DNA of 64,000 nucleotides from Ipomoea triloba (GCF_003576645.1 NC_044924.1:27060118-27124117); one strand, 5' to 3'; shown: positions 1-11,084, counted from the stretch's first letter. Program-made: numbers and translations. The notes: generated by a model not told the origin, from the letters alone.

Positions 1-315
1 AATGGGGGAAATCTTAGAATACATCATAAGATGTCGTAATGGCTATGCCAACTCTGGGCAACAAATAACAATTACTTCGTATAATGTTAGATTCAAGAGG
101 ATAATAATTATTGCACTCTAATCATATATGTTTATTTAACTAAAAGAAAAGAAATTGAGATTTAATTAGTTTTTTAGTCAATTAATGCATACCACATTTA
201 AGGACAAACAGACAGGCTTTAGTAGTTTTACATTTTAGTTTTTGGCGGGAGACAATACTGTAGCAAGTAATATGGTGGCGGGAGATATTGTCCCAGTAGT
301 AGTAGTTGTTGTTGT
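1..315. other. AT-rich intergenic DNA, no gene seen
   Basis: I see no coding frame, RNA gene or clear repeat boundary. Near 290-315 there is a short run of AGT/TTG triplets before the adjoining inverted-repeat element. Confidence 0.5.
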
Positions 316-517
316 ACTTAATACCCATTTTAGTCCATCGACTATTATAAAATGACGTTTTTACCCCTCTCTATAACGGTAGATGGATGGCAATTGTAAC
401 GCAGGACCAAATTGGGTATGACTTTACAAGTTAGAGGACTAAATTAGGTACTTTTAGTAGTATGAGACTAAATCATGCTTTACCCTATAGTCGATGGACC
501 AAAATGGATATTAACTC
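316..517. mobile_element. Small inverted-repeat element (MITE), about 200 bp
   Basis: The left end near 318-350 and the right end near 483-517 are imperfect inverted repeats of about 30 bp sharing the core TCCATCGACTAT, with TTAATA-type outer ends. The interior is non-coding. Size, terminal repeats and lack of coding capacity fit a MITE. I could not fix a target-site duplication, so superfamily and exact ends are unknown. Confidence 0.6.
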
Positions 518-677
518 TAAAATATTACAAGAATGATAGGAAGGGAAGAACCAACCGTCTCAGATTCTGTGCTTCTAGTGGCCAACTCTGCAAATAAAAA
601 GAAATAAATTAAAAAGGAATTAAATTTAAAACTTATAAAGTAAAAAACATGATGTATTAATCTATGCATCTAACAGA

Positions 678-1040
678 CTAAATCTCTAAGTTACCTTGCT
701 CAAGCCTTTCAACATCATCAATATTTTCCTCAATTTGTACGGGTTGATTTGATAACCTCAACCAGTCTTGTGCACATACTAGAGCTTTCACAATTTTAGG
801 AGTTAAGGAACTCCTAAATGCATCAAATACCTTTCCACTAGTACTAAATGCATTTTCTAAGGCAACAATGAATATAGGAACTGCTAGCACATCCCTTGCC
901 ATTTTGGAGAGAGTAGGAAATCTCTCACTATTTAGCTTCCACCACCTAAGAATATCAAAGTCAGGAATGTCCTCCACAATTTTTTGACTTAAATACACTT
1001 GAAGCTCTGTTTCTTTACTATTTCCACCAGCCCCCATTCT
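678..1040 (-). pseudogene. hAT transposase C-terminal dimerisation domain (fragment)
   Basis: The minus frame encodes a stretch typical of the C-terminal hAT dimerisation domain of RICESLEEPER/DAYSLEEPER-type transposases. It has LSKMARDVLAVPIFIVALE-like and FSTSGKVFDAFRSSLTP motifs followed by an LVCAQDWLR tail. Complete family members run to about 600-700 residues; here only about 120 remain. The N-terminal BED finger of apparently the same gene lies at 1360-1649 on the same strand, so the catalytic middle is deleted and a MITE sits at the join. It cannot encode an active transposase. The family call is strong; that the two pieces were once one gene is inference from order, strand and spacing. 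Confidence 0.85.
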
Positions 1041-1043
1041 TTA

Positions 1044-1353
1044 GCCCTATTTGGTAAAATGGTTGTTAGCTGATAGATGTTAATTATTTGGGTTAAAGGT
1101 ATGATTACTTGATAACATTAGCTGATTGTAGAAAAGTGTTTGGTAAATTAGCTGTTACCTGATAGCTGTTTGATATAATTTCTTTTTTCAAAAAGCTAAT
1201 TGAATTTGAGCAACTTTTTGAGTTTTAGCATTTTGGAGTTACAAAAAGTTGATTAACCAAACACTTATATTGATCTTTTAACTAAGTCAAACAACTAATA
1301 GTGGTCAAATAAGCCAAAATTGACTGATAGGCTAACTATTTTACCAAACAGGG
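1044..1353. mobile_element. MITE with CCCTATTTGG / CCAAACAGGG ends
   Basis: About 310 bp bounded by inverted ends (GCCCTATTTGGTAAAAT at the left, ATTTTACCAAACAGGGC at the right). The interior is rich in short GCTGATAG-type repeats and has no coding capacity. It lies exactly between the N- and C-terminal remnants of the hAT pseudogene. The flanks CATTCTTT and TGTCTTTT are only a partial match, so a hAT-type 8-bp target duplication is possible but unproven. Confidence 0.7.
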
Positions 1354-1359
1354 CCTTGT

Positions 1360-1649
1360 CTTTTGAGTTGGCTTTTTAACCTTAAAGATGAAGTGTCATG
1401 CTTTTTGGACTCACATGCAAAAAGTCTTGCACAATATATGCACTTCCCCTTAATTAATTCTCCCTCAGTATCAAGGATCTTTTCAAAATGATCTCAGACT
1501 TTTGATATAGACTCAACCTCTTTCCCCTTCTCTGCAGGAACAGTAGGAACCACTTGAGGCTGCTGAACAGGTGTCTCAATGCCTTGGGTTTGTCCTCCAT
1601 GTTCCTCCTGAGTTGATGGTTGAAGTCCAGATTCAGTGATGTTTTCCAT
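1360..1649 (-). pseudogene. hAT transposase N-terminus with BED zinc finger (broken)
   Basis: Read on the minus strand from the ATG at 1649-1647, this gives a low-complexity N-terminus rich in Gln, Glu and Pro, then a BED-type finger: SKV-stop-DHFEK, then KGKCIYCARLF and a downstream KKHDTSSLR containing the metal-binding Cys-x2-Cys and His. The in-frame TGA sits where family members carry Trp (SKVWDHFEK), a likely TGG to TGA change. With the fragment at 678-1040 it forms a deleted hAT transposase. AT-rich repeats lie directly upstream. Confidence 0.8.
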
Positions 1650-1759
1650 CTATAAGGATGTGCACCCATTTTTAGCAATTCATTATCCAACAATAACCAC
1701 ATATAAACATACAAAGAAATCCAGAATCAGACACTTGTTTGTGTCATCATTTTTCAAGA

Positions 1760-2130
1760 TTTCACAATTAGGGGCTTTAGATTAACATTGCTTCCACCAT
1801 AAATCCATAATGGCACAATATATCACCAACTATTAATCACAAATCACAATATATTACAATAATCATTTCATAAATCAAGATATATATATAACTAGGGTTT
1901 GCGATTTAACACTGCTTCCACCCTAATCACATAATATATCACCAAATATTCATCACAAATCACAATATATCACAATACATTTCATAAATCAAGATATATA
2001 AAACTAGGGTTTGCGATTTAACACTACTTCCACCATAAATATATAATATATCACCAAATATTCGCCACATATCACAATACATTTCATAAATCAAAATATA
2101 TAAAACTAGGGTTTACGATTTATTTCGTTT
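1760..2130. repeat. Tandem repeat, period about 105-112 bp, about 3 copies
   Basis: Copies share ACTAGGGTTTGCGATTTA, a TTCCACC block and an AATATATCACCAA block, repeated near 1890, 2003 and 2107. The array lies just upstream of the BED-domain start codon and may be the subterminal region of the decayed hAT element. A hAT-like TAGGGTTGTGCATAACCC end on the minus strand near 2697-2714 could be that element's right terminus. Confidence 0.7.
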
Positions 2131-2460
2131 CTCCAAAATAATCACCGGAGAACAAGGGCTACTAATGAGTAATCACCACGAGTAGGATTTTCATCACTCT
2201 AAGTCTCAACGGTTGGAGAATCAAAGATGACTGACTGCATGTCTCAAACTCAGTGAACACAGAGTAGAGACTACAGAATTGGGGAAGAAGAGAGAACTTG
2301 GAGAGAAAACTGCAAAGTACAGAGAGAAATCATAGAATCGGAGAAGAGCGAACAACGATGTCACGAATAGACTCAAGAGAGAAATGAGAGAATATAGATG
2401 AGAGAAAGAACCCTAGGTCGACTGCGCGAATAAACATATGAAGACTAAGTCTTCGTTCAA

Positions 2461-2512
2461 TATATACATACATACATACATGTGCATGCATACACACACA
2501 CACACACACAGC
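2461..2512. repeat. TACA / CA microsatellite
   Basis: A run of TACA units passes into about nine CA dinucleotides (about 2493-2510). Confidence 0.9.
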
Positions 2513-2918
2513 TAAAATGACGACGTTTAATACAAAGTCAAACGAAGCCCTAATATATTCTGAATATTCGGGCAGGTCGGATGTAAAATATCCTACCCCA
2601 CTCGAATTCCTTTATTCGCCTTTGTTTAGTGTTGTGGATCGGGTTGGATAGCACTATTTCGGTCGTCGGGTCAGTCATTTTTGTCTAGTCGATCGGGTTA
2701 TGCACAACCCTACCAAAAATAGAACTAACTCATTAAAAAAAATCGAATAGGTCATTGAACTATATTTAAAAAAAAAACTATTAGGCCTCTAAATTTTAAA
2801 AAGTTACAATTAAACTCATCAACTCATTAATTTGATGCAATTGGACTGATAACTCATTAAATTGTTACAATTAAGTCAATTAGTCAATAACCTATGGTTA
2901 AAATAGGTAAAAATATGT

Positions 2919-3491
2919 CCTTAAGAACTGGAGAGGTGCAAATACGCAGAATGAAGGGAGAACCAGTGATGAACATGCACCGTGTAGGTGGAAATCGCCA
3001 ACCCTTGGTCGAGTGAAGCTTAATACTGACGCCACTATTGATGTAGAAAATAATGTGATGGGACTATGATGGGTGTTAAGGGATGATGGTGGAAGATTTT
3101 TGGCTGCGAAAGGGATAAGAGTGGATGGTACCTACGAGGTTAAAGTTGCAGAGGCGGTATGTGTCAGGGAAGCCCTTAGTTGGTTAAAGGGAACAGGCAT
3201 GGGAGACGTGGATGTTGAAATGGACTCACAGTTGGTTTATTATGCTTTACGTTCTGTTTCTTTTAATTCTGCTTTTGGTTTTATTGTTGACGATGTTAAA
3301 GAAGTTGCATCCACGATTGATGGTGTACACTTCTATTTTGTAAGTGATTTGCGAATCGTGTTGCCCACACTGTTGCTAGGGAAGTCGTTTCTGTGTCAGG
3401 TTGCGGGAAATGGTTTGATAGCCCTCCCCTTTATCTTGTTGATTGCCTTGTTGCTGATTTAATGAATTAAGTCTTTTATTTCAAAAAAAAA
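2919..3491 (+). mobile_element. 5'-truncated LINE insertion with perfect target-site duplication
   Basis: A 573-bp insert ends in a poly(A) tract (from 3483) and is bracketed by the identical 14-mer AGGTAAAAATATGT at 2905-2918 and 3492-3505. 5' truncation, A-tail and a 7-20 bp target duplication are the signature of target-primed reverse transcription by a non-LTR retrotransposon. The surviving coding part is the C-terminal RNase H-like domain. It is nested inside the inverted repeat 2772-3790. Confidence 0.9.
2986..3465 (+). pseudogene. LINE C-terminal RNase H-like domain (broken)
   Basis: The frame reads RWKSPTLGRVKLNTDA, then an in-frame TGA, then WVLRDDGGRFLAAKG, the standard opening of the plant LINE reverse-transcriptase-like/RNase H domain (W-x-P-P...G-x-x-KLNxDA...RDxxG). 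Next come AEAVCVREALSWL and VEMDSQLV, matching the family's E-A-x-A-L and E-x-D-S motifs. The last 40 or so residues diverge into hydrophobic sequence, suggesting a frameshift. One stop and truncation make it non-functional. Confidence 0.85.
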
Positions 3492-3799
3492 AGGTAAAAA
3501 TATGTTGATGACGTGTCAATTTTTAATCAAAAAAATAAATTTTAAAAATAATTTTTAGAATATAATAGTTGTTGGAAACAACGGAAAAGCCAGCTACCTC
3601 TCTATCTTCTTCGGCGCATCTCCATATGTTTTTTTAAATGTTAAATTTAATTTATTTGAATAAATATTGTCACGTACGTCATTAATTTCTACCGGTTTCC
3701 TAAAAGTAGTCTGTTAGTTGCATCAAATTAATGAGTTGAAGTATTTAATTATAACTTTTTAAAGTTCAAGGGTTATTAATTATTATTATTATTATTATT

Positions 3800-4390
3800 A
3801 TTATAGCTATATATCTTAGGAGTGAGTTGGAATTGTAAAGATATAAAAAAAAAATAGCAAGTGAATTGCGAATAAGTCCTATTCTTGAGAACAAGAAAGT
3901 ATTGCAAGGATAAATAAAGCCTAATGTTCAGTTCTTGACATGAGAATAAAATTCTTTTTATCATTGACTAACATGAATTAGTTAATCCCGCCAAGCATTA
4001 AAAATTAAGTACTTATTAATTAACTATAAAATAATCCAATCAAATATTGTTGTCACTTAGAGAAATGAAAATTAGAAGGTGAAATCACAAGCGGAATTTA
4101 ATATTACTCTTTATTAAAGTATACAAATACCATCAACTAGTATTTTCTTCACCTCAATGTTTTTTTCCTTGAAATATTTTATTATGGATTACATTTTAAA
4201 AGCTCGAACAGTTGTTTCATATCTTTCTTCTAATTCTTTTGGTAAACCTTCTCATCTACCCGGAAAGTCTGAAGTGGAAAAATAATTTTGAGACAAAAAA
4301 AGATTCAAAACATTTTTTAGAATTAAAATGATATGAAAACTAACCACTTTACCCCTTAATTGAGCTAGCCCGGTGTAAACGGGGATTAGT
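3800..4390. other. AT-rich spacer, no gene seen
   Basis: Only a TTA microsatellite (about 3779-3803) at the left edge and AT-rich sequence. The short minus frame here is an artefact of the triplet repeat. Confidence 0.5.
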
Positions 4391-4393
4391 CAT

Positions 4394-5863
4394 ATGGATT
4401 TAAAGGAGAAGCAAGAAAAAGGAGAAGCAATGAATGTGAAGGCTGGAGCTATCAAAGTTTTTGCTAGGGCAACTGAACCTCTCAAGTCAAGACCATTTTA
4501 TGGTTCGCCAAGTGGAAATAGGATGATGACTATAGAGGAGAGACAAGAGAAACAGTATCCATTCCTGGAGTCCGATGTCTCCCCAATGTTTGATGAACTT
4601 CTTAAATTAAAGTTGATTGAGCTCCCATAAATAAAACGTCCCGAGGAAGCTTCTAGAGTTGAAGACCCTAATTATTGCAAGTATCACCGCCTCATTAGTC
4701 ATCCTATTGAAAAGTGCTTTGTTTTCAAGGATAGAGTCATGGCGTTAGCTCGAAATGGAAAGATAGAACTTGCTGATGCTACTGAAAGTACAAATCAAAT
4801 TACGGTATCACTTGGAAGGTTTACTCCACTTCTCTAGGAAGATTCTGGAAGAAGGAGAGAAGGAGAGCAAGAGCGTCCACCCCCATTCGTCGTTAAGCAT
4901 GCTGCTCAACCACAGTTGCAACAAATTGATGATACCTCTAGGGGTGACTGTGTAACTATTACGCATAAGAAGGTGGTCAACCCTGTGAGTTTGCCAAGGC
5001 AAGTAGCAAAGAAATGGATTGAGAAGGATCCATCAAAAAGCCCTATCTACAAGCTAAAGATGAAGAAGGTTGTTAACAAACCGCGAACCCCTATGACACT
5101 GGCTCAATACATGCCGAAGGGGTTTGATTTGAAAAAAGTATGCATATCTAGTTCATGTTTGAACACCAATGATGCGCCAATTGAAGTGGGAGAATGCTCA
5201 TCCCATGTAGAAGGCGAAGGGGAAGAAGTGCAAATGTATAAGGCTACTTCCTATTCAGTTGAGATTACATTCAGCGATGAAGATTTGTTACTTGGTGGTA
5301 TACCTCATAATCGCCCATTGTTTGTTGAGGGCTATGCATGTGAGAAGAAACTTAAAAGGATTCTAATTGATCAAGGGTCAGCTGTCAACATCTTGTCACT
5401 TCGAGCTTTGAAAGATCTTGGGTTCTCTATAGATGATCTTGCCCAAAGTCGCCTGATGATTCAAGGATTTAATCAAGGAGGGCAAAGAGCATTGGGTGTC
5501 ATTAGACTTGATTTGACAGTTGGAAAGCTAAGTTCAAGCACATTATGTCACGTTATAGATGCAAGACCTTCTTTTAACCTGCTACTGGGACGACCATGGA
5601 TACACGAGAATGGGGTGATTCCATCTTCATGGCATCAATGTTTGATGTATGAGAAAAATGGAGTAGTAGAAAAGGTGGTTGGTGATGAGAGCCCATTCAC
5701 TGAAGCTGAGTCTTACTTTGCTGATGCGAAGTTCTATATGAAGAGTCAAGTTGTCGTAGAAGAGAGTGTGTTCCAACTTATTGCATGTCAAGTATCTCTT
5801 CAGTTTTACGCAGTTTTATTTTATAGCACTTTACCGTACGATATTCCGCTGCACATTTCAAGT
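4394..5863 (+). pseudogene. Ty3/Gypsy gag C-terminus plus aspartic protease fragment
   Basis: Two frames carry collinear Gypsy sequence. The first ends with the late-gag block KRPEEASRVEDPNYCKYHR and SHPIEKCFVFKDRVM (4630-4740), where a stop splits it. The second (from about 4916) contains a retropepsin: EITFSDEDLLLGG, then ILIDQGSAVNILS with the catalytic D-x-G-S as DQGS at 5369-5380, and LLLGRPWIHENGVIPSSWHQ about 70 residues later. Active relatives have D-S/T/G-G at this site. No reverse transcriptase follows; the coding run stops where the opposite-strand Copia fragment begins. It is a truncated, frameshifted remnant. Resemblance to a cellular aspartic protease is superficial. Confidence 0.88.
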
Positions 5864-5911
5864 TGAATTTATTCACTTGAAATCTCTGTTGTTGAAGTCC
5901 CTCTAGACTTT

Positions 5912-7110
5912 TCACCACCCTATCGGGACCAACAGAAACCTATCAAAAACAGCATAGAGATCAGATTTCAATTTCATCGGAAAGAACCAAGTGTAGCGAG
6001 AGTAATCATCAACAAAAATGACAAAATAACGATAGCCATTTGTAGATAATATAGGAGCTGGACCCCAAATATCAGTGTAAACTAAATCAAGAATATTCAA
6101 ACTAGACGACTCAACACGTGGTAAAGGAAAACGTGCAGATTTTCCCAATTGACACACATTACACAAACTAGAACTATCAGGAATATTATTCCTAGAGCCA
6201 CTAACCGAACATGATTGAAGAACGCGACTAAGGACACGATGATTAGGATGACCTAGTCGGTTATGCCAAACTGACGCAGAAGCACGAGCTGACAGAAAGG
6301 CAGAAGGAGAGGAAACTGGAGTAGGAAGAGTATAGAGCTCCCCCAGAGCTATTTCCCTGCAGAAGGATTTCCTTGGTGGTGATATCCTTTACAACAAAAA
6401 AGGAGGGGTGAAACTCAAAAAATACTTTATTATTTGATGCAAACTTTTGAACAGACATTAAAGATGTTGACAAACCAGGAACATGGAGAATATTAGATAA
6501 CTTAAGAGACCTAGACGGGGTATCAAAGGTAGCATGACCAACACAACTAATAGACAGGCCCATACCATCACCGACACGTAAAGTGTCATTACCAGTGTAC
6601 TTCTTCGAGGTAGAAAGGGCAGCTATGTCCGGAGTTGCATGATGTGTAGCTCCGGTGTCCAGTAACCAAGTATGAGAATTTGATGAGGCACCCAAACCGT
6701 TCTGAAACACCAAATTAGCTTGAGGATCCAAAGTCCTTGAACGACGCAAAACACAATCGGTTACCACGTGACCGAAACTAGAACAAATGAGACACCGTTT
6801 TTCAAAACGCAAAACACAATTGGGTGCCGTGTGGCCAAAACCATTACAAAGTTGGCATTGAATATCAAAGCATCGAGAACAATTGGTCGACACATGACCA
6901 AAACTATAACAAACAAAACACGATTTTCTAAATCGTAGAAAACAATTGGATGCCACGTGACCGAAGCCAGGACAAAGTTGACACTTAACATTAAAGCCAT
7001 GTCTATCACGCTGCTGACCTCAACGCGGACTGCCACGATACCAATTGCTACCTCCTTGTTGCATGATTTTAGCGGCACAGACAGCAACGAGACGGTGGTA
7101 AGGACAGATG
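5912..7110 (-). pseudogene. Ty1/Copia gag zinc knuckles, protease, GAG-pre-integrase and integrase start
   Basis: In minus-strand order: a late gag with four CCHC knuckles (C-x2-C-x4-H-x4-C) at 6942-6983, 6879-6920, 6816-6857 and 6753-6794, spaced exactly 63 bp; a protease with WLLDTGATHHATPD (catalytic DTGA); a GAG-pre-integrase stretch with VWHNRLGHPNHRVL and CNVCQLGKSARFPLP; and the start of integrase (DLVYTDIWGPAPILSTNGYRY, FVDDYSRYTWFFPMK). The frame shifts near 6340, a TGA lies upstream of the first knuckle, and the protein ends after FDRF near 5930. RT and RNase H are absent. Only about 40 bp separate the primer-binding site (7146-7154) from the gag C-terminus, so most of gag is deleted. 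Confidence 0.9.
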
Positions 7111-7145
7111 ACAAGAATAATTAGTAGGAACGTAACCTTAGCTAA

Positions 7146-7315
7146 CTGATACCAGATGAGAACTGAATGAATTGTATTAAATGTAATAGTCCAAATATAC
7201 AGATTACAGGGATATATATATAATGAGAAAATCTCATACAGACTAGAATAGGGAATCACAGGAAGCCTAGAATAAGGAGTCATAATCTGACTCAAATACA
7301 TAGAGTCTTAATATA
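7146..7315 (-). mobile_element. Copia 5' LTR end with primer-binding site
   Basis: On the minus strand an LTR-like stretch with a TATA-rich core (about 7207-7220) ends in GTTCTCA at 7157. After two bases comes TGGTATCAG (7154-7146), matching the initiator tRNA-Met primer-binding sequence used by plant Copia elements. The right boundary of the LTR is not certain; Helitron Rep coding sequence resumes at about 7315, so the Copia element appears to be inserted into that frame. Confidence 0.65.
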
Positions 7316-8127
7316 GCGATCTTCAACCTTCAAATTTCTACCTTCCAAAAACCTCTAAATTTCTAGCTATTTAGGATTACATGTAAATGTGATAAATAAA
7401 CTTGGATAACCAATTAATGCACAAATAGCCATAGCATCTTGATAATTTTGGATTATATAACGCGCACCACTAGTGAAGCTAGAAGGCAAAAAAATTCGAC
7501 GACCTTATGTCCCAGGCTGAATTTCTCCACCAGTTAATGCATCAAACAACCCTCTATACAATCCACACCTAAGAGATTTTTAATGTGTTTGAATGTAAGC
7601 CAAACTACTAGACTCAACCATATTATAACCATCAACAAAAAATTGTTGAAATAATCTTTTTGCAAACATTAAAGTATAAATTTCACTCTACCGTTCATGT
7701 ATACGAAATGAAAGAAACTCTCGAGGAGAAATTCTATGCCTCGCTCCATTAAAAACATCTCGCACAATACAAAAAGAAATATCCTCCCTATAACCATCTT
7801 CACCACAAGGAAATAATATTGGATACTGTAGTGGAAGATAAGTTGGATTCAATTCACTATTCTCTGAAGAAGGCCAAACTTTGTTTCGACCAAGATATCT
7901 CGCTCCCCTAGCATTGGATCCAAATCACCAACGATTAGCGCAGCAACCTCAGACACTGAGTGTAAATTGTATACCCGTGCATCTTGAGTACGCTTACCAA
8001 TTAACTTCATCTTTACATCAATTCCAGGATTTTCTCCTATTTTGTCTCTAGCCATACGAAAATATTTGACTAATACATTATTTTCATCCAAAGCTAGTTG
8101 TATAGTAGCAACAATATCTTCATGCAA
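7315..8127 (-). pseudogene. Helitron Rep/helicase N-terminal region (Helitron_like_N), broken
   Basis: Minus-strand frames give the plant Helitron series: KYFRMARDKIGENP, KLIGKRTQDARVYNLHSV, SEVAALIVGDLD, then after a frame change LPLQYPILFPCGEDGYRED and LFQQFFVDGYNMVESSSLAY, YRGLFDALTGGEIQPGT, GRRIFLPSSFTSGARYI, YQDAMAICALIGYPSLFITF and TCNPK. At least three stops or frameshifts interrupt it. It lacks the rolling-circle HUH motif and helicase domain, which would lie downstream. It ends at EDR where the Copia LTR begins. Confidence 0.88.
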
Positions 8128-8214
8128 ATCCTATACACCAGTCTGCCCTCTAAAAAGAAAGGACATTAATCGTAAATAATAATATACCTAATAGCAGACA
8201 TTCGATTTGTAATT

Positions 8215-8530
8215 CCATGGAACAGAAAATATCATTAGTTAATCTTGATATCAATGTATTTTATTAGGAGTACATAAAATGAGTTTTTGACAAATACAAA
8301 TGCTTTTAAAAATAAGATTTTTTTTTTACACTTACAGGAAATCAAGAACATTGAAGTAAGAAGTGCATCTCACAAACTAAAAGATGGAAGAAACAATATC
8401 AAGGTAACCCTTAGACTTTATTAAACATTAGATTTTACTTGATAGTAGAGGAAATTATTTTTTGGCAAATATAAAACTTTTTAGGCACAGAAAACTGAAA
8501 ATAAATACCATTAGAGCAACTAAAAAATAC
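8215..8530 (-). repeat. Extra copy of an RPA1-like intron/exon segment
   Basis: This segment is clearly homologous to 14533-14800 (and its duplicate at 16424-16690) and, over its right part, to 17460-17610. All contain an exon-like minus-strand stretch encoding SYFNVLDF followed by GTAAGT-type donor sequence. It lies beyond the stop of the RPA1-like C-terminus at 8655, so it is a displaced duplicate or part of a second RPA copy. Confidence 0.65.
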
Positions 8531-8652
8531 AACTTCAAAATATGAAGAGTACCAACCATAATTTAAAAGCATAAATTGTCCATAATAGTTAAGATTAAAC
8601 AGACATCATAATACCAAAACAACAACTAACACCACATAATAGAATTTTCTCA

Positions 8653-9505
8653 TTTCTCCTTCTTAATAGTAATTGCCTTAGACTTTTTAGAAACCCCTTG
8701 GGCTTCAAAATCATCCAAGAGACTTCTCTTGACATGAGCTGAACCAAAAGCCTCAAGATCTTGACTGCCAATCCCATCCAGACCAACACAATCATCATCA
8801 TCGAATAGCAAAAAGTCCTATAACCACCAAAATATAGAAGTATTAAAATCTTAGAACCTCAAACACTTCAAGAAACAACTAAACACTAAATGATATACCT
8901 CAGAACCAGCACTTTCATCCACTTGAGAACCTAAACCCTGGGAAAGCATAGTCAATGGATTCTCACCCAACAGATTTGAACAGTGTTGTGAGAGCACTTC
9001 ATCATCAGTAGAAACACTAAGTACACTGAATAGAGACTGCATACTCTAGAGTTCTCCTTCGTAACAGTAACTGTCAACAATAAAACATTTTCAATTAAGC
9101 GTTGAAGCTCAATTGGAACAAAATCACCCACCTAAAAAAACAATAGACCATTTCAAATTTAATAATAAAATAACTATTATAAGTAACAAAATAAAAGAGA
9201 TTAACTCTAAATATTTAGACCTCAATTCCACAGCTAACATACCGATCAATCTAGAACACTCTCGGTCCCATATTAGCATGGGAGCATCCCCACTATGGCC
9301 GGGAACACGCAAAATCACCTTATACCTCATGATACCCTCACCCCAAGGCCTAAGACATTTAGGACAATGCACGAGACAATTGTCCAACTTCACAACCTTT
9401 TTATTGCAAGAATTACTCTTGCAAGAAAAGTAGCCAATCCAAGTAATTCTCAACACCAAGAACCTTCGCAGCAACCTAGAACTGGCCCAACTACACCAAC
9501 CAAAC
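8653..9505 (-). pseudogene. RPA1-like (Helitron-type) C-terminal ssDNA-binding domain, broken
   Basis: The minus frame encodes YFSCKSNSCNKKVVKLDN, CPKCLRPWGEGIMRYKVILR and GDAPMLIWDRECSRLIG: the zinc-ribbon OB fold of the RPA70 C-terminal domain, with its four-Cys centre and the conserved L-x-x-W-D-R-E-C motif. Further on come VGDFVPIELQRLIENVL, a SLFSVLSVSTDDEVL stretch, and a C-terminal acidic/basic tail ending in SKKSKAITIKKEK before a TGA near 8655. Frames change at least twice. RPA1-like genes of this kind are commonly carried by plant Helitrons; Helitron Rep (7.3-8.1 kb) and helicase (24.7-25.3 kb) pieces lie nearby on the same strand. Confidence 0.82.
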
Positions 9506-10036
9506 ATAGATAATGATTACTAAAAACAAAAGGATTAAAAGTGCAAGCAAACCTAAACTGAAATAATGAATTCAAAAACACAAAAAGTAGAATATTACCT
9601 TCTGATTGTTGTATAACTCCTCAATAAGAGTTACAACAATATCATCATAAATTTTAGGCACATTCAACTGAAGACTAAATCTAGAAGAAGACTGTATACA
9701 CCTAAGAGGTGTATAATCACTGCCAACACTATCCAAAAAAAAATATTAAAAACAATAGAGATAGCAACCCTAAACAAAAATATATTAAAAAAAAAACAAA
9801 GAAGTATTTAAATACATGTACCTCTTTCTATAAACAACAAACTCTTTTGAAGAATGATAAAAAAAACAACTGGGTTGCATCAAATGTGCTAGATATCCTG
9901 ACCTCACCATCTACTTGTAAAAACAAAAAAGCTTTAAGTACATTAACACTTGTCATGTTTCCTAATGTATTTTGTAAAACATAGATGATAATTCCAAGTA
10001 TGTGTTACATTTATTCTATCCTTTTTTTAAAAATAG

Positions 10037-10037
<1 letters not shown>

Positions 10038-10076
<39 letters not shown>
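10038..10076. repeat. (AT)n microsatellite
   Basis: About 20 AT units. The same microsatellite restarts immediately after the single N at 11757 (11758-11796), where the duplicated block begins. Confidence 0.95.
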
Positions 10077-10079
<3 letters not shown>

Positions 10080-11084
10080 TGCTTTGAGAACTAATTTTTT
10101 TTTTAAATATAGAGTTAATACTTCCATTGGTCCTCCGAGTATTAGCGATATACCAGCGGTGGTCCCTCGTCTTTTAAACGACCACGAGTCATCCTCCATC
10201 TTTTTCAAAATAACCACCCGTAATCCTCTGTTAAGTTGGGTATCTAACAGACGTTAAATTTGACGGCGTGGGAACGAATGGAATTGATGGTGGGTGATGA
10301 GCACAAATGATGAGTGTAAAAAGGGTGTAATGTCGTTCCGCTGAGGATTGGTGTTATGGCACGAAACTGTGTGAATTACCAGGCACTAGAGTATATGAAT
10401 TTATAGAATCCAAGTAACAGAGACTGAATGATGTGGAATAAAAGAAAGCAATTAATTAAGGTGAAAACTATATGATAAAAGGTATGGGCCAGATTAGGGG
10501 GATTGTAATCTTGATGTTCCAACCAACTCAGGATTAGGGAAAGAATAATTAACCAAGGGATGTATGGGCAATGCACTGAAGAATTCAAGTCAGCTACTTT
10601 CGTAATCAATAACAAGAATTAGGCTACAATTGCCCCACTGTCGTGATGCGTCAATTATAACCTCAAACACCTAAGCATTGTAAGCCCCCAAAATTACCTC
10701 TACTTTCATAGCAGGAAAATTAGGTTGAAATTGGTAAGGCTCGAGGTCTCCATCCAACTTTCGTTGTAATGAATCCCTCTCCTAGACTAGCAATTAATTG
10801 TGGCCATCAATCAATAACAAGTAGAAAGAAATCCCCAAATCAACATAAACCCTAGGTAGAAGATTCAATCCCTTTATGCAATTAATTACCAATTGAACAT
10901 CAAGATTAACAATGGATCCCTAATCCAAACCCATAGACGAACTACTCCCGCATGATGGGAGTAAACAAAACAAAGCAATAATTAATAACCATAAACATTG
11001 CAAGAAAGTAATAAAGGAATAAGAGAACTTAACTGATAAAGAACAAATCCAATCTTCAATCTTTGATTCCAATCTTGAAATAAA

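Larger units (their letters stand above)
2772..3790. repeat. Long inverted repeat enclosing the LINE insertion
   Basis: The arm at about 2775-2846 and the arm at about 3720-3785 are reverse complements over about 65 bp; both hold the core CTCATTAATTTGATGCAA and an AGTTACAATTAAAC/AGTTATAATTAAAT block. Without the LINE insert the structure would be about 430 bp, consistent with a MITE or foldback element. The outermost ends are degenerate, and the right arm runs into a TTA microsatellite. Confidence 0.6.

Noticed and set aside
4916..5863. Cellular retropepsin-like protease gene
   Set aside because: Late-gag KRPEEASRVEDPNYCKYHR directly upstream and altered DQGS active site identify a Gypsy remnant.
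9113..10257. Several short plus-strand frames, including one of repeated Ile-Tyr
   Set aside because: Shadows of the RPA1-like pseudogene or translations of the AT microsatellite.
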